Positions 51,624-60,199 of a stretch of 64,000 nt of DNA are shown piece after piece. The notes under the pieces were generated by a model. It did no database searches and was not told the DNA's origin. It saw only the letters and a list, made by a program, of their open reading frames with translations. How positions within the stretch are numbered: the first letter of the stretch is position 1; every line of letters begins with the position of its first letter. The DNA comes from Thermobifida cellulosilytica TB100 (GTDB taxonomy: Bacteria > Actinomycetota > Actinomycetes > Streptosporangiales > Streptosporangiaceae), in NCBI RefSeq assembly GCF_001517975.1, contig NZ_KQ950180.1:797498-861497 (forward strand), read 5' to 3'. Made by a program: the position numbers and the translations under genes.

Positions 51624-52271
51624 TCAGGAGCTGTCGGGCCGGATCCGCGACGCCCCGTGCGTCTGGCCCTGCTGCGCACTGATCCTCCGCCACCGGGGAA
51701 GCAGGCCGCCCGGGACGTCCTCGACCGTGAGGGCGTAGCACAGATGGTCCCGCCACGCGCCGTCGATGTGCAACTGGCGCCTGCGCAGCCCCTCCTCGCG
51801 GAAGCCGAGCTTCTCGACCACCCGTCGGCTCTTGTGGTTCTCCGGCCGGATGCTGGCCTCCACCCGGTGCAGCCCCACGGTGAAGAAGGAGTGGTCGACC
51901 GCGAGCGCGACCGCGGTGGGCATCACCCCGCGTCCGGCATAGGCGCTGTCGATCCAATAGCCGATCTGCGCCGAACGCGCCGACCCCCAGGTGATCGCCC
52001 CGATCGTGAGCTGGCCGACGAACCGGCCCGCCCAGGTGACCGCCCAGGGCATCGCGACGCCCTGCCGGGCCTCCCGGCGGATCGACTGCACCATGACCAG
52101 ATAGGGCAGCAGGCCGTCGCGCTGCAACGGCATCTCGGGATGGGTGGGCTCCCACGGACGCAGCCACTCGGCGTTGCGGGCGCGGACCTCGCGCAGCGCG
52201 GGGGCGTCACGCAGCCTGAGCGGACGCAGCCCGACATCCCCCTCGACCAGGGACACCGGCCAACCGTGCAT
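51624..52271 (-). CDS. rimJ: GNAT acetyltransferase, RimJ-type
   Basis: A 215-residue N-acetyltransferase of the RimJ/RimL group. It has GLRPLRLRDAPALREVRARNAEWLRPWEPT at the start, the acetyl-CoA loop around DSAYAGRGVM and the C-terminal ASIRPENHKSRRVVEKLGFREEG. The substrate may be the N-terminus of a ribosomal or other protein. The ATG gives MHGWPVSL; upstream in-frame starts at 52280 and 52322 exist. It follows mog in the galU-glp-moaC-mog-rimJ direction. Confidence 0.87.
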   Translation of the reverse strand: MHGWPVSLVEGDVGLRPLRLRDAPALREVRARNAEWLRPWEPTHPEMPLQRDGLLPYLVMVQSIRREARQGVAMPWAVTWAGRFVGQLTIGAITWGSARSAQIGYWIDSAYAGRGVMPTAVALAVDHSFFTVGLHRVEASIRPENHKSRRVVEKLGFREEGLRRRQLHIDGAWRDHLCYALTVEDVPGGLLPRWRRISAQQGQTHGASRIRPDSS

Positions 52272-52367
52272 CCGTCTCACCGTCCCTCGTGTCGCCCACC
52301 AGGTCCCATCATCCTCTTTCACATCCGGACAGGGAAGGCAAACCCGGAAAACTCCTCTTCGTCCCGC

Positions 52368-52877
52368 TCACGGGCGGGCGTGGTCGCCGCCCCGCATCTG
52401 GGCGACGGCGTGGGCCAGGACCGGGCCGAGCACCGCCATGCCGTCGCGCACCCCGCCGGTGGAGCCCGGCAGGTTGACCACGAGCATGCGGTGGCCGCCG
52501 AGCCGGGCCACCCCGGCCAGCCCGCGGGAGAGCACCGCGGTGGCCACCCCCTTGTCCCGGCCCGCCGCGCGCAGCGCCTCGGCCAGCCCGGGGATCTCGT
52601 ACTCCAGCAGCGGCCGGGTCGCCTCCGGGGTGGCGTCGCGCGGCGCCAGCCCGGTGCCGCCGGTGGTCAGCGCCGCGTCGTAGCCCTCGGCCAGTGCGCG
52701 GCGCAGCGCCTCGGTGACGGGCTCGCCGTCGGGCACCACCCACGGCCCGTCCACCGCGCACCCCGCCTCCGCGGCCAGCTCGGCGAGCAGCGGGCCCGAC
52801 CGGTCCTCGTACCTGCCCGCGGCGGCCCGGTCGGAGACGGTGACGACGACCACCCGGGGGACGGCCGCACCGCTCAC
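52368..52877 (-). CDS. mog: Molybdopterin adenylyltransferase (MogA/MoaB family)
   Basis: Adenylylates molybdopterin before metal insertion. The 169-residue protein has VVVTVSDRAAAGRYEDRSGP, the TTGGTGLAPRDATPEA nucleotide-binding motif and LPGSTGGVRDGM. The GTG overlaps the moaC stop (GTGA) and has GGAGG five bases upstream, so it is coupled to moaC. Confidence 0.92.
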   Translation of the reverse strand: MSGAAVPRVVVVTVSDRAAAGRYEDRSGPLLAELAAEAGCAVDGPWVVPDGEPVTEALRRALAEGYDAALTTGGTGLAPRDATPEATRPLLEYEIPGLAEALRAAGRDKGVATAVLSRGLAGVARLGGHRMLVVNLPGSTGGVRDGMAVLGPVLAHAVAQMRGGDHARP

Positions 52878-53362
52878 CCGGACCTCCGCCAGTGCCCGGT
52901 CTTGCCGCCGGTCTTCTCCTCGACCCGCACGTCGGTGACGACCGCCTCCGGGTCGAGGGCCTTGACCATGTCGATCAGGCCCAGCGCCGCCGTCATCACG
53001 CAGGTCAGCGCCTCCATCTCCACCCCGGTGCGGTCCGCGGTGCGCACGGTGGCCCTGATGTCGACGCCGCTGTCGACCACCGTCAGCGCGACGTCGACGC
53101 CGTGCACCGCGATGGGGTGGCACAGCGGGACCAGGTCGGGGGTGCGCTTGGCCCCCTGGATACCCGCGATACGCGCCACGGCGAGCGCGTCCCCCTTGGG
53201 CACCCCGCCCTCCCGCAGGGCGGCGACCGTCTCGGGCGACAGCAGCACCCTGCCGGTCGCGACGGCGGAGCGGGCGGTGACCTCCTTGGCGGACACGTCG
53301 ACCATGCGTGCCGCGCCGGAGGGGTCGAGGTGCGGGAAGTCTGCGGAAGGTGTCTGGGACAT
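52874..53362 (-). CDS. moaC: Cyclic pyranopterin monophosphate synthase
   Basis: Catalyses the second half of the first step of molybdenum cofactor synthesis with MoaA. The 162-residue protein has MVDVSAKEVTARSAVATGRV, GDALAVARIAGIQGAKRT, LCHPIAVHGVDV and TGVEMEALTCVMTAALGLIDMVKALD with the catalytic residues. It is followed at once by mog (overlap) and preceded by glp/moeA after 38 bases. moaA is not in this window. Confidence 0.95.
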   Translation of the reverse strand: MSQTPSADFPHLDPSGAARMVDVSAKEVTARSAVATGRVLLSPETVAALREGGVPKGDALAVARIAGIQGAKRTPDLVPLCHPIAVHGVDVALTVVDSGVDIRATVRTADRTGVEMEALTCVMTAALGLIDMVKALDPEAVVTDVRVEEKTGGKTGHWRRSG

Positions 53363-53400
53363 GGGTGGCTGGGACTCTCCTGACGGGGACAGGGGGGAGC

Positions 53401-54633
53401 TTACCGGCGGGGGAGCTGGAGCGCCTCGACGACGCTGCCCACGGGCAGCTCGGTGACCTGCTCGGGCACCACCACGAGCGCGTTGGCCTCGGCGAGCCCG
53501 GAGAGCTGGTGCGAGCCCTGCTTGCCGGCGGGCAGGGCCGTGTAGGCGACGTCCCCGCCCGCCGCGTCGTAGTCCAGGACCGCACGCAGGTAGGAGCGCC
53601 GTCCCCGGGGGGAGGAGACGACGGGGGCCAGCAGCCGCGCGCGCACCGACGGGAGCTGCTCCTGGGGCAGGCCGCTCATCTTGCGCAGCGCGGGCAGCAC
53701 GAAGAGGTGGAAGGAGACGTAGGCGCTGACCGGGTTGCCCGGCAGGGTGATGACGGGCACCCGGTTCTCGCCCACGGTGCCGTAGCCCTGGGGCATCCCC
53801 GGCTGCACGGCCACCTTCTCGAAGCGGACCGTGCCCAGGCGTTGCAGCACCTGCTTGACCACGTCGTAGGCGCCCATGCTGACGCCGCCGCTGGTGATGA
53901 CGAGGTCGGCGTGGGCCAGGGCGTCCTTGACGGTGGCGAGCACCTCGTGGGGGGAGTCGCCGACGAAGCCGTACCGGTAGCCCTCGCAGCCCGCCTCGAT
54001 CGCGGCGGTGGTGAGCATGAAGCTGTTGGACTCCCAGATCTGGCCGGGGCCGATCGGCTGCCCCGGCTCGACCAGCTCCTCCCCGGTGGCGAGGACGACG
54101 ACGCGGGGGCGCGGGTAGACCGACACCGAACGTCGGCCGACCGCGGCGAGCACCGCGATCTCCGCGGGGCCGATCCGGACCCCGGGGGAGAGCACCTCGG
54201 CGCCCTTCACCACGTCGCTGCCTGCCCTGCGGATCGCGTTGCCGGGTTCGGCGGCGCGTCGGACGCTCACCGTGGCAACGCCGCCGTCGGTCCACTCCAC
54301 CGGCACCACCGCGTCCGCGCCCGCGGGAAGCGGCGCCCCGGTCATGATGCGCGCGCAGCAGCCCGCGGGGATGGCCGAGACGGAGGAGTCCCCGGCGGGG
54401 ATGTCCGCCACGACCGGCAGCGTCACCGGGGACTGCGGGGTCGCCGCGGCCACGTCGGCGGCACGGACCGCGTAGCCGTCCATGGCGGAGTTGTCGAACG
54501 GGGGAAGCGCCACCTCCGCCGCGACCGGCTCGGCGAGGACGGTTCCGTGCGCGCGCAGCAGGTCCAACTCGATCGGCTCGGGCCGGGACACCACCGCCAG
54601 GATGTCGCTGACGTGCTGTTCGACGCTCTTCAT
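53401..54633 (-). CDS. Gephyrin-like MoeA-family protein (Glp/MoeA)
   Basis: A 410-residue MoeA-fold protein. It has FDNSAMDGYAVRAADV at the N-terminus, RIMTGAPLPAGADAVVPVE, ITSGGVSMGAYDVVK and LPGNPVSAYVSFHLFVLP. All active-site motifs look intact, so molybdenum insertion is possible. In the actinobacterial locus with galU, rimJ and SepX/GlpR this copy is the Glp that works in the divisome in Corynebacterium. The close moaC-mog neighbours leave both roles open. The ATG has GGGGGAAG upstream. Confidence 0.9.
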   Translation of the reverse strand: MKSVEQHVSDILAVVSRPEPIELDLLRAHGTVLAEPVAAEVALPPFDNSAMDGYAVRAADVAAATPQSPVTLPVVADIPAGDSSVSAIPAGCCARIMTGAPLPAGADAVVPVEWTDGGVATVSVRRAAEPGNAIRRAGSDVVKGAEVLSPGVRIGPAEIAVLAAVGRRSVSVYPRPRVVVLATGEELVEPGQPIGPGQIWESNSFMLTTAAIEAGCEGYRYGFVGDSPHEVLATVKDALAHADLVITSGGVSMGAYDVVKQVLQRLGTVRFEKVAVQPGMPQGYGTVGENRVPVITLPGNPVSAYVSFHLFVLPALRKMSGLPQEQLPSVRARLLAPVVSSPRGRRSYLRAVLDYDAAGGDVAYTALPAGKQGSHQLSGLAEANALVVVPEQVTELPVGSVVEALQLPRR

Positions 54634-54662
54634 CGGCTTCCCCCGCCGGGTCGTTCGGTCGG

Positions 54663-55592
54663 CTACCTGGTGGGGCCTGACTCGCGCTCCGCGAGGAAGT
54701 CGCTCAGCCACGGGAGGAACTCCGCGGCCAGGTCCGGACGGTCGCAGGCGAACTCCACCACGGTGCGAAGGTAGTCGATCTTGTTGCCGGTGTCGTAGCG
54801 CTTGCCGCGGAACAGCACGCCGTGGACGGAGCCGCCCCCGGTGGAGCCGTTCCGGGCGAGCTCGCGGAGCGCGTCGGTCAACTGGATCTCCCCGCCGCGG
54901 CCGGGCGGGGTCTCGCGCAGCACGTCGAAGATCTCCGGGTCGCAGATGTAGCGGCCGATGATCGCCCAGCGGCTGGGCGCCTGGTCGGGGCTGGGCTTCT
55001 CGACGAGGTCGGTGACGGTCACGACGTCGGGCTCGTCGGTGGGCTGGATCGCGGCGCACCCGTACAGCGACACCTGCTCGGGCTCGACCTCCATGAGGGC
55101 GATGACGCTGCCGCCGTAGGTCCGGCGGACCTCGATCATCCGCTTGAGCAAGGGCTCGCGGACGTCGATGAGGTCGTCGCCGAGCAGCACCGCGAACGGT
55201 TCGTCGCCCACGTGGGCGGCGCTGCACAGGACCGCGTGCCCCAGGCCGCGGGGCTCTCCCTGGCGCACGTAGTGCACCTGCGCGAGCTCGCTGGAGGCGC
55301 GGACCGAGTCGAGCCGGTCGAAGTCCTTCTTGACGCGCAGCGCCTCCTCCAGCTCGTAGGCCCGGTCGAAGTGGTCCTCGATGGAGCGCTTGTTGCGTCC
55401 GGTGATCATCAGGACGTCGTCGAGGCCCGCCGCGACGGCCTCCTCCACGACGTACTGGATCGCCGGCTTGTCGACGATCGGCAGCATCTCCTTGGGCGTG
55501 GACTTGGTGGCGGGCAGGAATCTGGTGCCCAGTCCGGCGACGGGGATGACCGCTTTGGTCACCTGGGTTACAGAGTGCTGTTTTTCTGCCAT
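54663..55592 (-). CDS. galU: UTP-glucose-1-phosphate uridylyltransferase
   Basis: Makes UDP-glucose for glycogen, trehalose and wall polymers. The 309-residue protein has KAVIPVAGLGTRFLPATKSTPKEMLPI, ITGRNKRSIEDHFD, FAVLLGDDLIDV and RYDTGNKIDYL. The length is normal. It starts the galU-glp-moaC-mog series; glp follows after 29 bases. Confidence 0.96.
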   Translation of the reverse strand: MAEKQHSVTQVTKAVIPVAGLGTRFLPATKSTPKEMLPIVDKPAIQYVVEEAVAAGLDDVLMITGRNKRSIEDHFDRAYELEEALRVKKDFDRLDSVRASSELAQVHYVRQGEPRGLGHAVLCSAAHVGDEPFAVLLGDDLIDVREPLLKRMIEVRRTYGGSVIALMEVEPEQVSLYGCAAIQPTDEPDVVTVTDLVEKPSPDQAPSRWAIIGRYICDPEIFDVLRETPPGRGGEIQLTDALRELARNGSTGGGSVHGVLFRGKRYDTGNKIDYLRTVVEFACDRPDLAAEFLPWLSDFLAERESGPTR

Positions 55593-55740
55593 GGTCCGCA
55601 CGATAGGACACTGTCATGTCAGGAACATGTCACGCATGGCCACCGGCGTTTTCCGCACGGTCGGCCCCCGGAGCCGCGTCGTCGGCGCTCCTGCGCCCCC
55701 GGTCCGCCCCGGCGCGGGGGCACTGGCAGGCTTGGCTACC

Positions 55741-56328
55741 GTGAACAGTGTGCTGACCAAGAGCGACCTGCGGCGCCGGGTGCTCGCGGCGCGCCGGGAG
55801 CGGTCCGCCCGGGAGCGCGCCGCGGCCGGCGCGGCGATCCGGGACGCCGTGCTGGCGCTGCCCGCGGCGGCCCCGGGCGCCACCGCGGCGGTCTACTACG
55901 CGGTGGGCTCCGAGCCGGACACCCGGCCGCTGGTGGCTGCCCTGGCCGAGCGCGGCGTCCGGGTACTGCTGCCGATCTTCCTGGACGGCGGGGACCTGGA
56001 CTGGGCCGAGTACACCGGGCCGGAGTCGCTGGCGGCGGCCGGGCACGGCCTGGTGGAGCCCACCGGGCCGCGGCTCGGGGTGGACGCGGTGCGCGGGGCC
56101 GACGTGCTGGTCTGTCCGGCCCTGGCGGTCGACGCCGCGGGCTACCGGCTCGGCCGCGGGGCGGGCTGCTACGACCGGGTGCTGTCCCTGGTCGACGCGC
56201 GGACGCCGACGCTGGGCGTGGTCTACGACGACGAACTGGTGGACTCGGTGCCCGTCGAGGCGCACGACCGGCCGGTGCGGGCGGCGGTGACTCCCGGACG
56301 CGGCGTGGTGCCCCTGGCGGACCGGTAG
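55741..56328 (+). CDS. 5-formyltetrahydrofolate cyclo-ligase
   Basis: Converts 5-formyl-THF to 5,10-methenyl-THF with ATP. The 195-residue protein has a basic N-terminus (KSDLRRRVLAARRERSARER), the substrate loop and the family motif GYRLGRGAGCYDRVLS. The GTG at 55741 is in frame with a second GTG two codons later. It is divergent from galU, the conserved actinobacterial order. Confidence 0.9.
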   Translation: MNSVLTKSDLRRRVLAARRERSARERAAAGAAIRDAVLALPAAAPGATAAVYYAVGSEPDTRPLVAALAERGVRVLLPIFLDGGDLDWAEYTGPESLAAAGHGLVEPTGPRLGVDAVRGADVLVCPALAVDAAGYRLGRGAGCYDRVLSLVDARTPTLGVVYDDELVDSVPVEAHDRPVRAAVTPGRGVVPLADR

Positions 56329-56512
56329 GGCCTCCTGGCCCCGGTGGCGAATCTCACTTGCGACACGGGGCACCGATGGTGGACACCGCCGCGTTGGTAC
56401 CGGCGACCGGTTGTCGGTCGCAACGGCGTTACCACCCCCGTTGTCGCGACCATGTCACCCGGCGGCGTACTATTTAGCAGTCGTCGGGCGAGAGTGCCAG
56501 CTAGGAGGACCC

Positions 56513-56815
56513 GTGCCTACGTACCAGTACGCTTGCACCGAGTGCGGCGCCGACCTCGAGGTCGTGCAGAGCTTCAGTGACGATCCGCTGACCACCTGCC
56601 CCGAGTGCCAGGGCAGACTGCGCAAGGTGTACTCCGCTGTCGGCATCGTCTTCAAGGGGTCGGGCTTCTACCGCACCGACAACAGCTCCAGCTCCAACAG
56701 CTCCGCGCTGACCGGCTCCTCCAAGAGCAGCTCCTCCGCCAAGGCCGACTCCTCGTCGTCCTCCAGCTCCTCCTCCAGCGACTCCAGCAGCACGAAGGCG
56801 ACCTCCGCGGCCTGA
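56513..56815 (+). CDS. FmdB-family zinc-ribbon protein with serine tail
   Basis: A 100-residue protein. The first 50 residues are an FmdB zinc ribbon: PTYQYACTECGADLE, then TCPECQGRLRKVYSAVGIVFKGSGFY. The last 45 residues are mostly serine with a few Asp, Lys and Thr. The GTG has AGGAGG five bases upstream. The role is unknown; relatives often lie near the cyclo-ligase and moa genes in actinobacteria. Confidence 0.88.
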   Translation: MPTYQYACTECGADLEVVQSFSDDPLTTCPECQGRLRKVYSAVGIVFKGSGFYRTDNSSSSNSSALTGSSKSSSSAKADSSSSSSSSSSDSSSTKATSAA

Positions 56816-56845
56816 TCCAGCGCTCTGGCGCACCCCGAACTGCCC

Positions 56846-56883
56846 GTGAGGGCCGTTCCCCGCGACCGGGGAACGGCCCTCAC
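56846..56883 (+). terminator. FmdB terminator
   Basis: A perfect 17-base-pair stem, GTGAGGGCCGTTCCCCG with CGGGGAACGGCCCTCAC, around a four-base loop, followed by GGCTTTT. It ends the fmdB-type gene 31 bases after its stop and lies between two converging genes. Confidence 0.9.
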
Positions 56884-56942
56884 GGCTTTTCCGGGCGGCC
56901 CGGAGCCGCCCCCGACGCACGCGGCCGGCTCCGGAGCACGGG

Positions 56943-57227
56943 TCAGGCGGGCGCGTAGGTGAGGCAGTCGGCCTTGTTCGCCTCGAAGCCGACGGAGATG
57001 CCCGGTGCCTGGCACTCGTACTGGACGTTGTGCTGGCAGTTGGCCATCTTGCAGGCGCCGACGTGGGCGACGGCCTTGGGGTCGCCGCCCTTGGCCGAGT
57101 CGCGGAAGAAGGTGTCGCACAGGGCGTCCCGGATGTCGCCCACGGTGATGGCCAGCGCGTGGCAGGAGCGTTGGACGTTGTACACGCAACTGTCCGCCTC
57201 GCACGAATTCACCACTGGCATGTCCAT
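56943..57227 (-). CDS. DUF1540 cysteine-rich protein
   Basis: A 94-residue protein with two DUF1540 repeats: SCEADSCVYNVQRSCHA and ACKMANCQHNVQYECQA, plus further cysteines (DALCDTFF, ADCLTYAPA). Nine cysteines in all, suggesting metal binding. The ATG has AGGAGG about five bases upstream. Function is not known. Confidence 0.88.
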   Translation of the reverse strand: MDMPVVNSCEADSCVYNVQRSCHALAITVGDIRDALCDTFFRDSAKGGDPKAVAHVGACKMANCQHNVQYECQAPGISVGFEANKADCLTYAPA

Positions 57228-57447
57228 GGCAGCCTCCTGGAGCATCAACGGCACTTCGGGCCTTTCCGGCAGTGTGTCTCCTCCCGGGTGAAACGCCCGG
57301 AAGCACCGCGCGGCCCCGGCGGAGTCTTGACCCCGGCTTGGGGGATCCTCTGCTGAGACGTGCGGTCCGGGCCGCGGGGACGGCGGCCGGATTCCCCTGT
57401 GGACGGCCTTGATCCGCGCTGCGGAGCCCTTCCTACCGTGGGCTGCC

Positions 57448-58098
57448 ATGAACGACACCGCATCCACGTCCCCGGGGCGCCCGTTCCGGTTCCGCCTGCA
57501 CCGCTGGCGGCGGCTCCTGGCCGCGTCGGCCGCGGCGGCGGCCGCGACCGGGGCGCTGCTGGTGCTGCGTCCGCCTCCCGCGCCCACCGTCGAGGTGCTG
57601 GTCGCCGCCCGCGACCTGTCGGGGCTCTCCCCGCTGGCCGCGGACGACGCGGTGGTCCGCGAGGTCCCCGAGGCGCTGGCGCCCGAGGGGGCGCTGTCCC
57701 CGGAGCACCCCGTGGCGGGGGCGTCGCTGCGGTCCCCGGTGCGCGCCGGCGAGATCCTCACCGAGGTGCGGCTGGCCGATCCGCCCGCGGCCGGCTACGG
57801 GGCCGACCTGGTCGCCGTGCCGGTGCGTCTCGCCGATCCCGGGGCCGCGGCGCTGCTGCGGCCGGGCAGCCGGATCGACGTGCTCGCCGCCGCCGACCCG
57901 CTGGCGGACGGGTTCGCCGCCCGGGAGCCGGCCCCGGCCCGCACGGTCGTGGCCGACCGCCCGGTGGTCGCGGTGCCGGACACCGACGGGGCCGACGGCG
58001 GGACGGGGGCCCTGGTGGTGCTCGCGGTCACCGAGGCGGAGGCGCGCTCCCTGGCCGGACACACTGCGGACCGATTGTCGATCGCCATCCGGGGCTGA
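57448..58098 (+). CDS. SAF-domain (RcpC/CpaB-like) membrane protein
   Basis: A 216-residue protein. A single N-terminal membrane helix (LLAASAAAAAATGALLVL) is followed by a SAF-type beta domain: VEVLVAARDLSGLSPLAADDAVVREVP and then SPVRAGEILTEVRL. CpaB/RcpC proteins help assemble Flp pili, but no other pilus gene is near. It lies 86 bases upstream of mscL in the same direction. The frame extends 13 codons further upstream. Confidence 0.82.
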   Translation: MNDTASTSPGRPFRFRLHRWRRLLAASAAAAAATGALLVLRPPPAPTVEVLVAARDLSGLSPLAADDAVVREVPEALAPEGALSPEHPVAGASLRSPVRAGEILTEVRLADPPAAGYGADLVAVPVRLADPGAAALLRPGSRIDVLAAADPLADGFAAREPAPARTVVADRPVVAVPDTDGADGGTGALVVLAVTEAEARSLAGHTADRLSIAIRG

Positions 58099-58184
58099 GG
58101 GTTACGCTGCGCGCCGTGCGCGCCGTCGCACGGCGCCGCATTCCCGGTTTCCCCCCGCACAGAAAGAAAGTTGGCCTGTCCGAA

Positions 58185-58592
58185 ATGAGCGGGTTCAAAA
58201 AGTTCCTCTTCCAGGGCAACCTGGTCCAGCTCGCGGTGGCGGTCGTCATCGGCGCGGTCTTCTCCGACCTGGTCACCGCGTTCACCACTGCCTTCATCAC
58301 TCCGCTGCTGGGCATCTTCGGCGGGGTGCCCAAGTTCGCGTCCCTGTCCTTCACGATCAACGGCAGCGAGTTCCAGTACGGCGCGTTCATCGACGCCCTG
58401 ATCTCGTTCCTGCTGACCGCCGCCATCCTCTACTTCTTCGTCGTGCTGCCCATGACGAAGATGCTGGAGCGCTTCGCCAGGGCCGAGGAGGCCACCCACC
58501 GGGAGTGCCCGGCCTGCTTCAGCGAGATCAGCCGGAAGGCCACCCGGTGCGCGTTCTGCACCAGCGAGGTGACGCCCGAGAAGTCGGGCTGA
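58185..58592 (+). CDS. mscL: Large-conductance mechanosensitive channel with zinc-ribbon tail
   Basis: Releases solutes under osmotic downshock. The 135-residue protein has the MscL start FKKFLFQGNLVQLAVAVVIGAVFSDLV, with the TM1 pore helix, a periplasmic loop and TM2 (ISFLLTAAILYFFVVLPM). The C-terminal bundle carries CPACFSEISRKATRCAFC, a four-cysteine zinc-ribbon that E. coli MscL lacks. A weak ribosome site precedes the ATG. Confidence 0.93.
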   Translation: MSGFKKFLFQGNLVQLAVAVVIGAVFSDLVTAFTTAFITPLLGIFGGVPKFASLSFTINGSEFQYGAFIDALISFLLTAAILYFFVVLPMTKMLERFARAEEATHRECPACFSEISRKATRCAFCTSEVTPEKSG

Positions 58593-58601
58593 CCCGGACG
58601 T

Positions 58602-58644
58602 GCGTCGGCGGCCCGCGCCCCGAGGAGGCGCGGGCCGCCGACGC
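58602..58644. terminator. Bidirectional hairpin between mscL and the peptidase
   Basis: An 18-base-pair perfect stem (58602-58619 with 58627-58644) with a 7-base loop lies between the converging mscL and VanY-type genes. Confidence 0.85.
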
Positions 58645-58661
58645 CTGTCCGGGCCGCTGGG

Positions 58662-59768
58662 CTAGGACGGGTCGTACTCCCAGTGCCAGGGCTCGAAGGG
58701 ACTGGAGTAGGCCCAGGCCGGGTGGAACCAGTTGTACTCGCGGGAGTGCGCCTCCAGCCAGTTGAACTGCGGCGACCCCTGGTTCTGCACGCCGCCGCAC
58801 AGGTCGACCGCCATGCCGAGGCCGTGGTTGCTGGTGCCGGGCACGGCCGCGTACCCCGGCGGCTGCTGGGCGTAGACGCGGTGCTGGTTCTGCAAGTCCC
58901 GGTAGGAGCTGGTGACGCACATGTCGGTGCCGAACTCCTGGGCGTAGGCCTGGTTCATGCGCAGGAAGTCCACGGCCGCGTCGGCGCGCAGGTAGTGGCC
59001 CTCCACGTGCAGCTCGCACAGCGAGTCGCCGGGGAGCAGTCCGTTGGCCGCGTTGTAGGCCTTCTCGGCCGCGCTGGGGTCGCACTCCACCCCGGCCATG
59101 TAGGCGTCGACCGACAGCCCCAGGTCCTCCAGCTTCTGGGTGAGCGCCGCGGTGCTCTCCTCGGACTGCTGGCGCAGCTCCTCCAGGTCGCTCTCCAGTT
59201 CGACCCGTTCCAGTTGGGTCTGCGACTGCAACTCCTGGGCCCGGTCGGTGAGCTCGATCTGCTCGTCGCGGAGCGCGGTGGCCTCGTCGAGCAACTGCTC
59301 CTGGTCGTAGGTGAGCTTCATGACGTGCGCCTCGGCCCGCAGGTCGCCCTCGATCGAGTCGGAGGCCAGGAAGCCCAGGATTCCGACGTCGGGCTGCTTG
59401 TAGAGGGTGATGGCGAGCTCCACGAGGGGGACGCGCATGTCGGCGATCTTCCCCTCGATCTGCTGCAACTCGTGCAGCGTCCTGACCAGCTCGTCCTGGG
59501 CCTTCTCCAGGGCCTCCTGGCGCTCCGTGTACTCCTTGGTGGCCTGCTCCAGCTCGTCCTTGGCCTGCTCGGCCTCCTGCCTGAGGGCTTCCAGTTCGTT
59601 GTCGGCGTAGGCGGGCAACGGCGGCGTTCCGACGCCCACCACCGTCAGCACGAGAGTGAGCAGTGCCGCCACCACGGCCCGCGACCGGGATCGGCCGTTC
59701 GAGACGGACGGTGTCCCGTTCCTCGTCGTGCGGCGACGGCTCCGCCCGACATGGAGAACGAACGGCAC
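58662..59768 (-). CDS. VanY-type D,D-carboxypeptidase with coiled coil
   Basis: An exported protein of 368 residues. The signal sequence runs through AVVAALLTLVLTVVGVGTPPLPAYA. Residues about 60-210 form a long coiled coil (EALRQEAEQAKDELEQ...). The C-terminal 120 residues are a VanY/peptidase M15 domain: TSSYRDLQNQHRVYAQ, SNHGLGMAVDLCGG with the zinc His and Asp, and WHWEYDP with the catalytic and metal residues. It likely trims peptidoglycan. The GTG has GGAGG six bases upstream, better than the ATG at 59828. Confidence 0.88.
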   Translation of the reverse strand: MPFVLHVGRSRRRTTRNGTPSVSNGRSRSRAVVAALLTLVLTVVGVGTPPLPAYADNELEALRQEAEQAKDELEQATKEYTERQEALEKAQDELVRTLHELQQIEGKIADMRVPLVELAITLYKQPDVGILGFLASDSIEGDLRAEAHVMKLTYDQEQLLDEATALRDEQIELTDRAQELQSQTQLERVELESDLEELRQQSEESTAALTQKLEDLGLSVDAYMAGVECDPSAAEKAYNAANGLLPGDSLCELHVEGHYLRADAAVDFLRMNQAYAQEFGTDMCVTSSYRDLQNQHRVYAQQPPGYAAVPGTSNHGLGMAVDLCGGVQNQGSPQFNWLEAHSREYNWFHPAWAYSSPFEPWHWEYDPS

Positions 59769-59861
59769 GTGGTTCCTCCGCTGCCTTGGCTCTGATGGTT
59801 CGCGTGGCCGGATCGCAACATACTCCATGGCGTCCTGCGGCCATGGTGATGAGGCGAAAAA

Positions 59862-60018
59862 GCCTGCGGTCGGGTCGGCGCTCGCTTGCGGACCGAGCGC
59901 TGTTCCCGCCGCTCCGGTGATCGAGGGTCTTCGGGGCGCCGCGCCGGGTCGCCCCCGGAGCCGCCGTCTGGCGGGCCACCGCCCCGCCAGGAGGTGTGGC
60001 AGACATCACCCGGCGACC
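59862..60018 (-). promoter_or_regulatory. Structured GC-rich leader of the peptidase gene
   Basis: The minus strand upstream of the peptidase starts GGTCGCCGGGTGATG (60018-60004), passes through GCGGCTCCGGGGGCGACCC and a stem GCGCTCG/CGAGCGC (59894-59900 with 59878-59884), and ends GACCCGACCGCAGGC (59876-59862). These pieces recall the c-di-AMP (ydaO) riboswitch found before wall-hydrolase genes in actinobacteria. The pieces are in the right order, but the first and last stems do not pair cleanly. I give it as a possibility only. Confidence 0.3.
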
Positions 60019-60125
60019 GTGACAACCTGATCGATACGAAGATTACTCAACGATTAGCCCTGCTTGCCCCATCCTTCACCGCGCCGCAGCATCCGCTCGC
60101 CGTTTCCGTTACCCTAGAGGTGCCC

Positions 60126-60199
60126 GGCCTCATAGCTCAGGGGACAGAGCACCGCTCTCCTAAAGCGGGTTGTCGCAGGTTCGAATCCTGCTGGGGCCA
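60126..60199 (+). tRNA. tRNA-Arg (CCU anticodon)
   Basis: A 74-base cloverleaf. The acceptor stem pairs GGCCTCA with TGGGGCC (one T-G). The anticodon arm is CCGCT-CTCCTAA-AGCGG, anticodon CCT, reading AGG. The T arm is GCAGG-TTCGAAT-CCTGC. The discriminator is A; CCA is not encoded. Confidence 0.95.
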
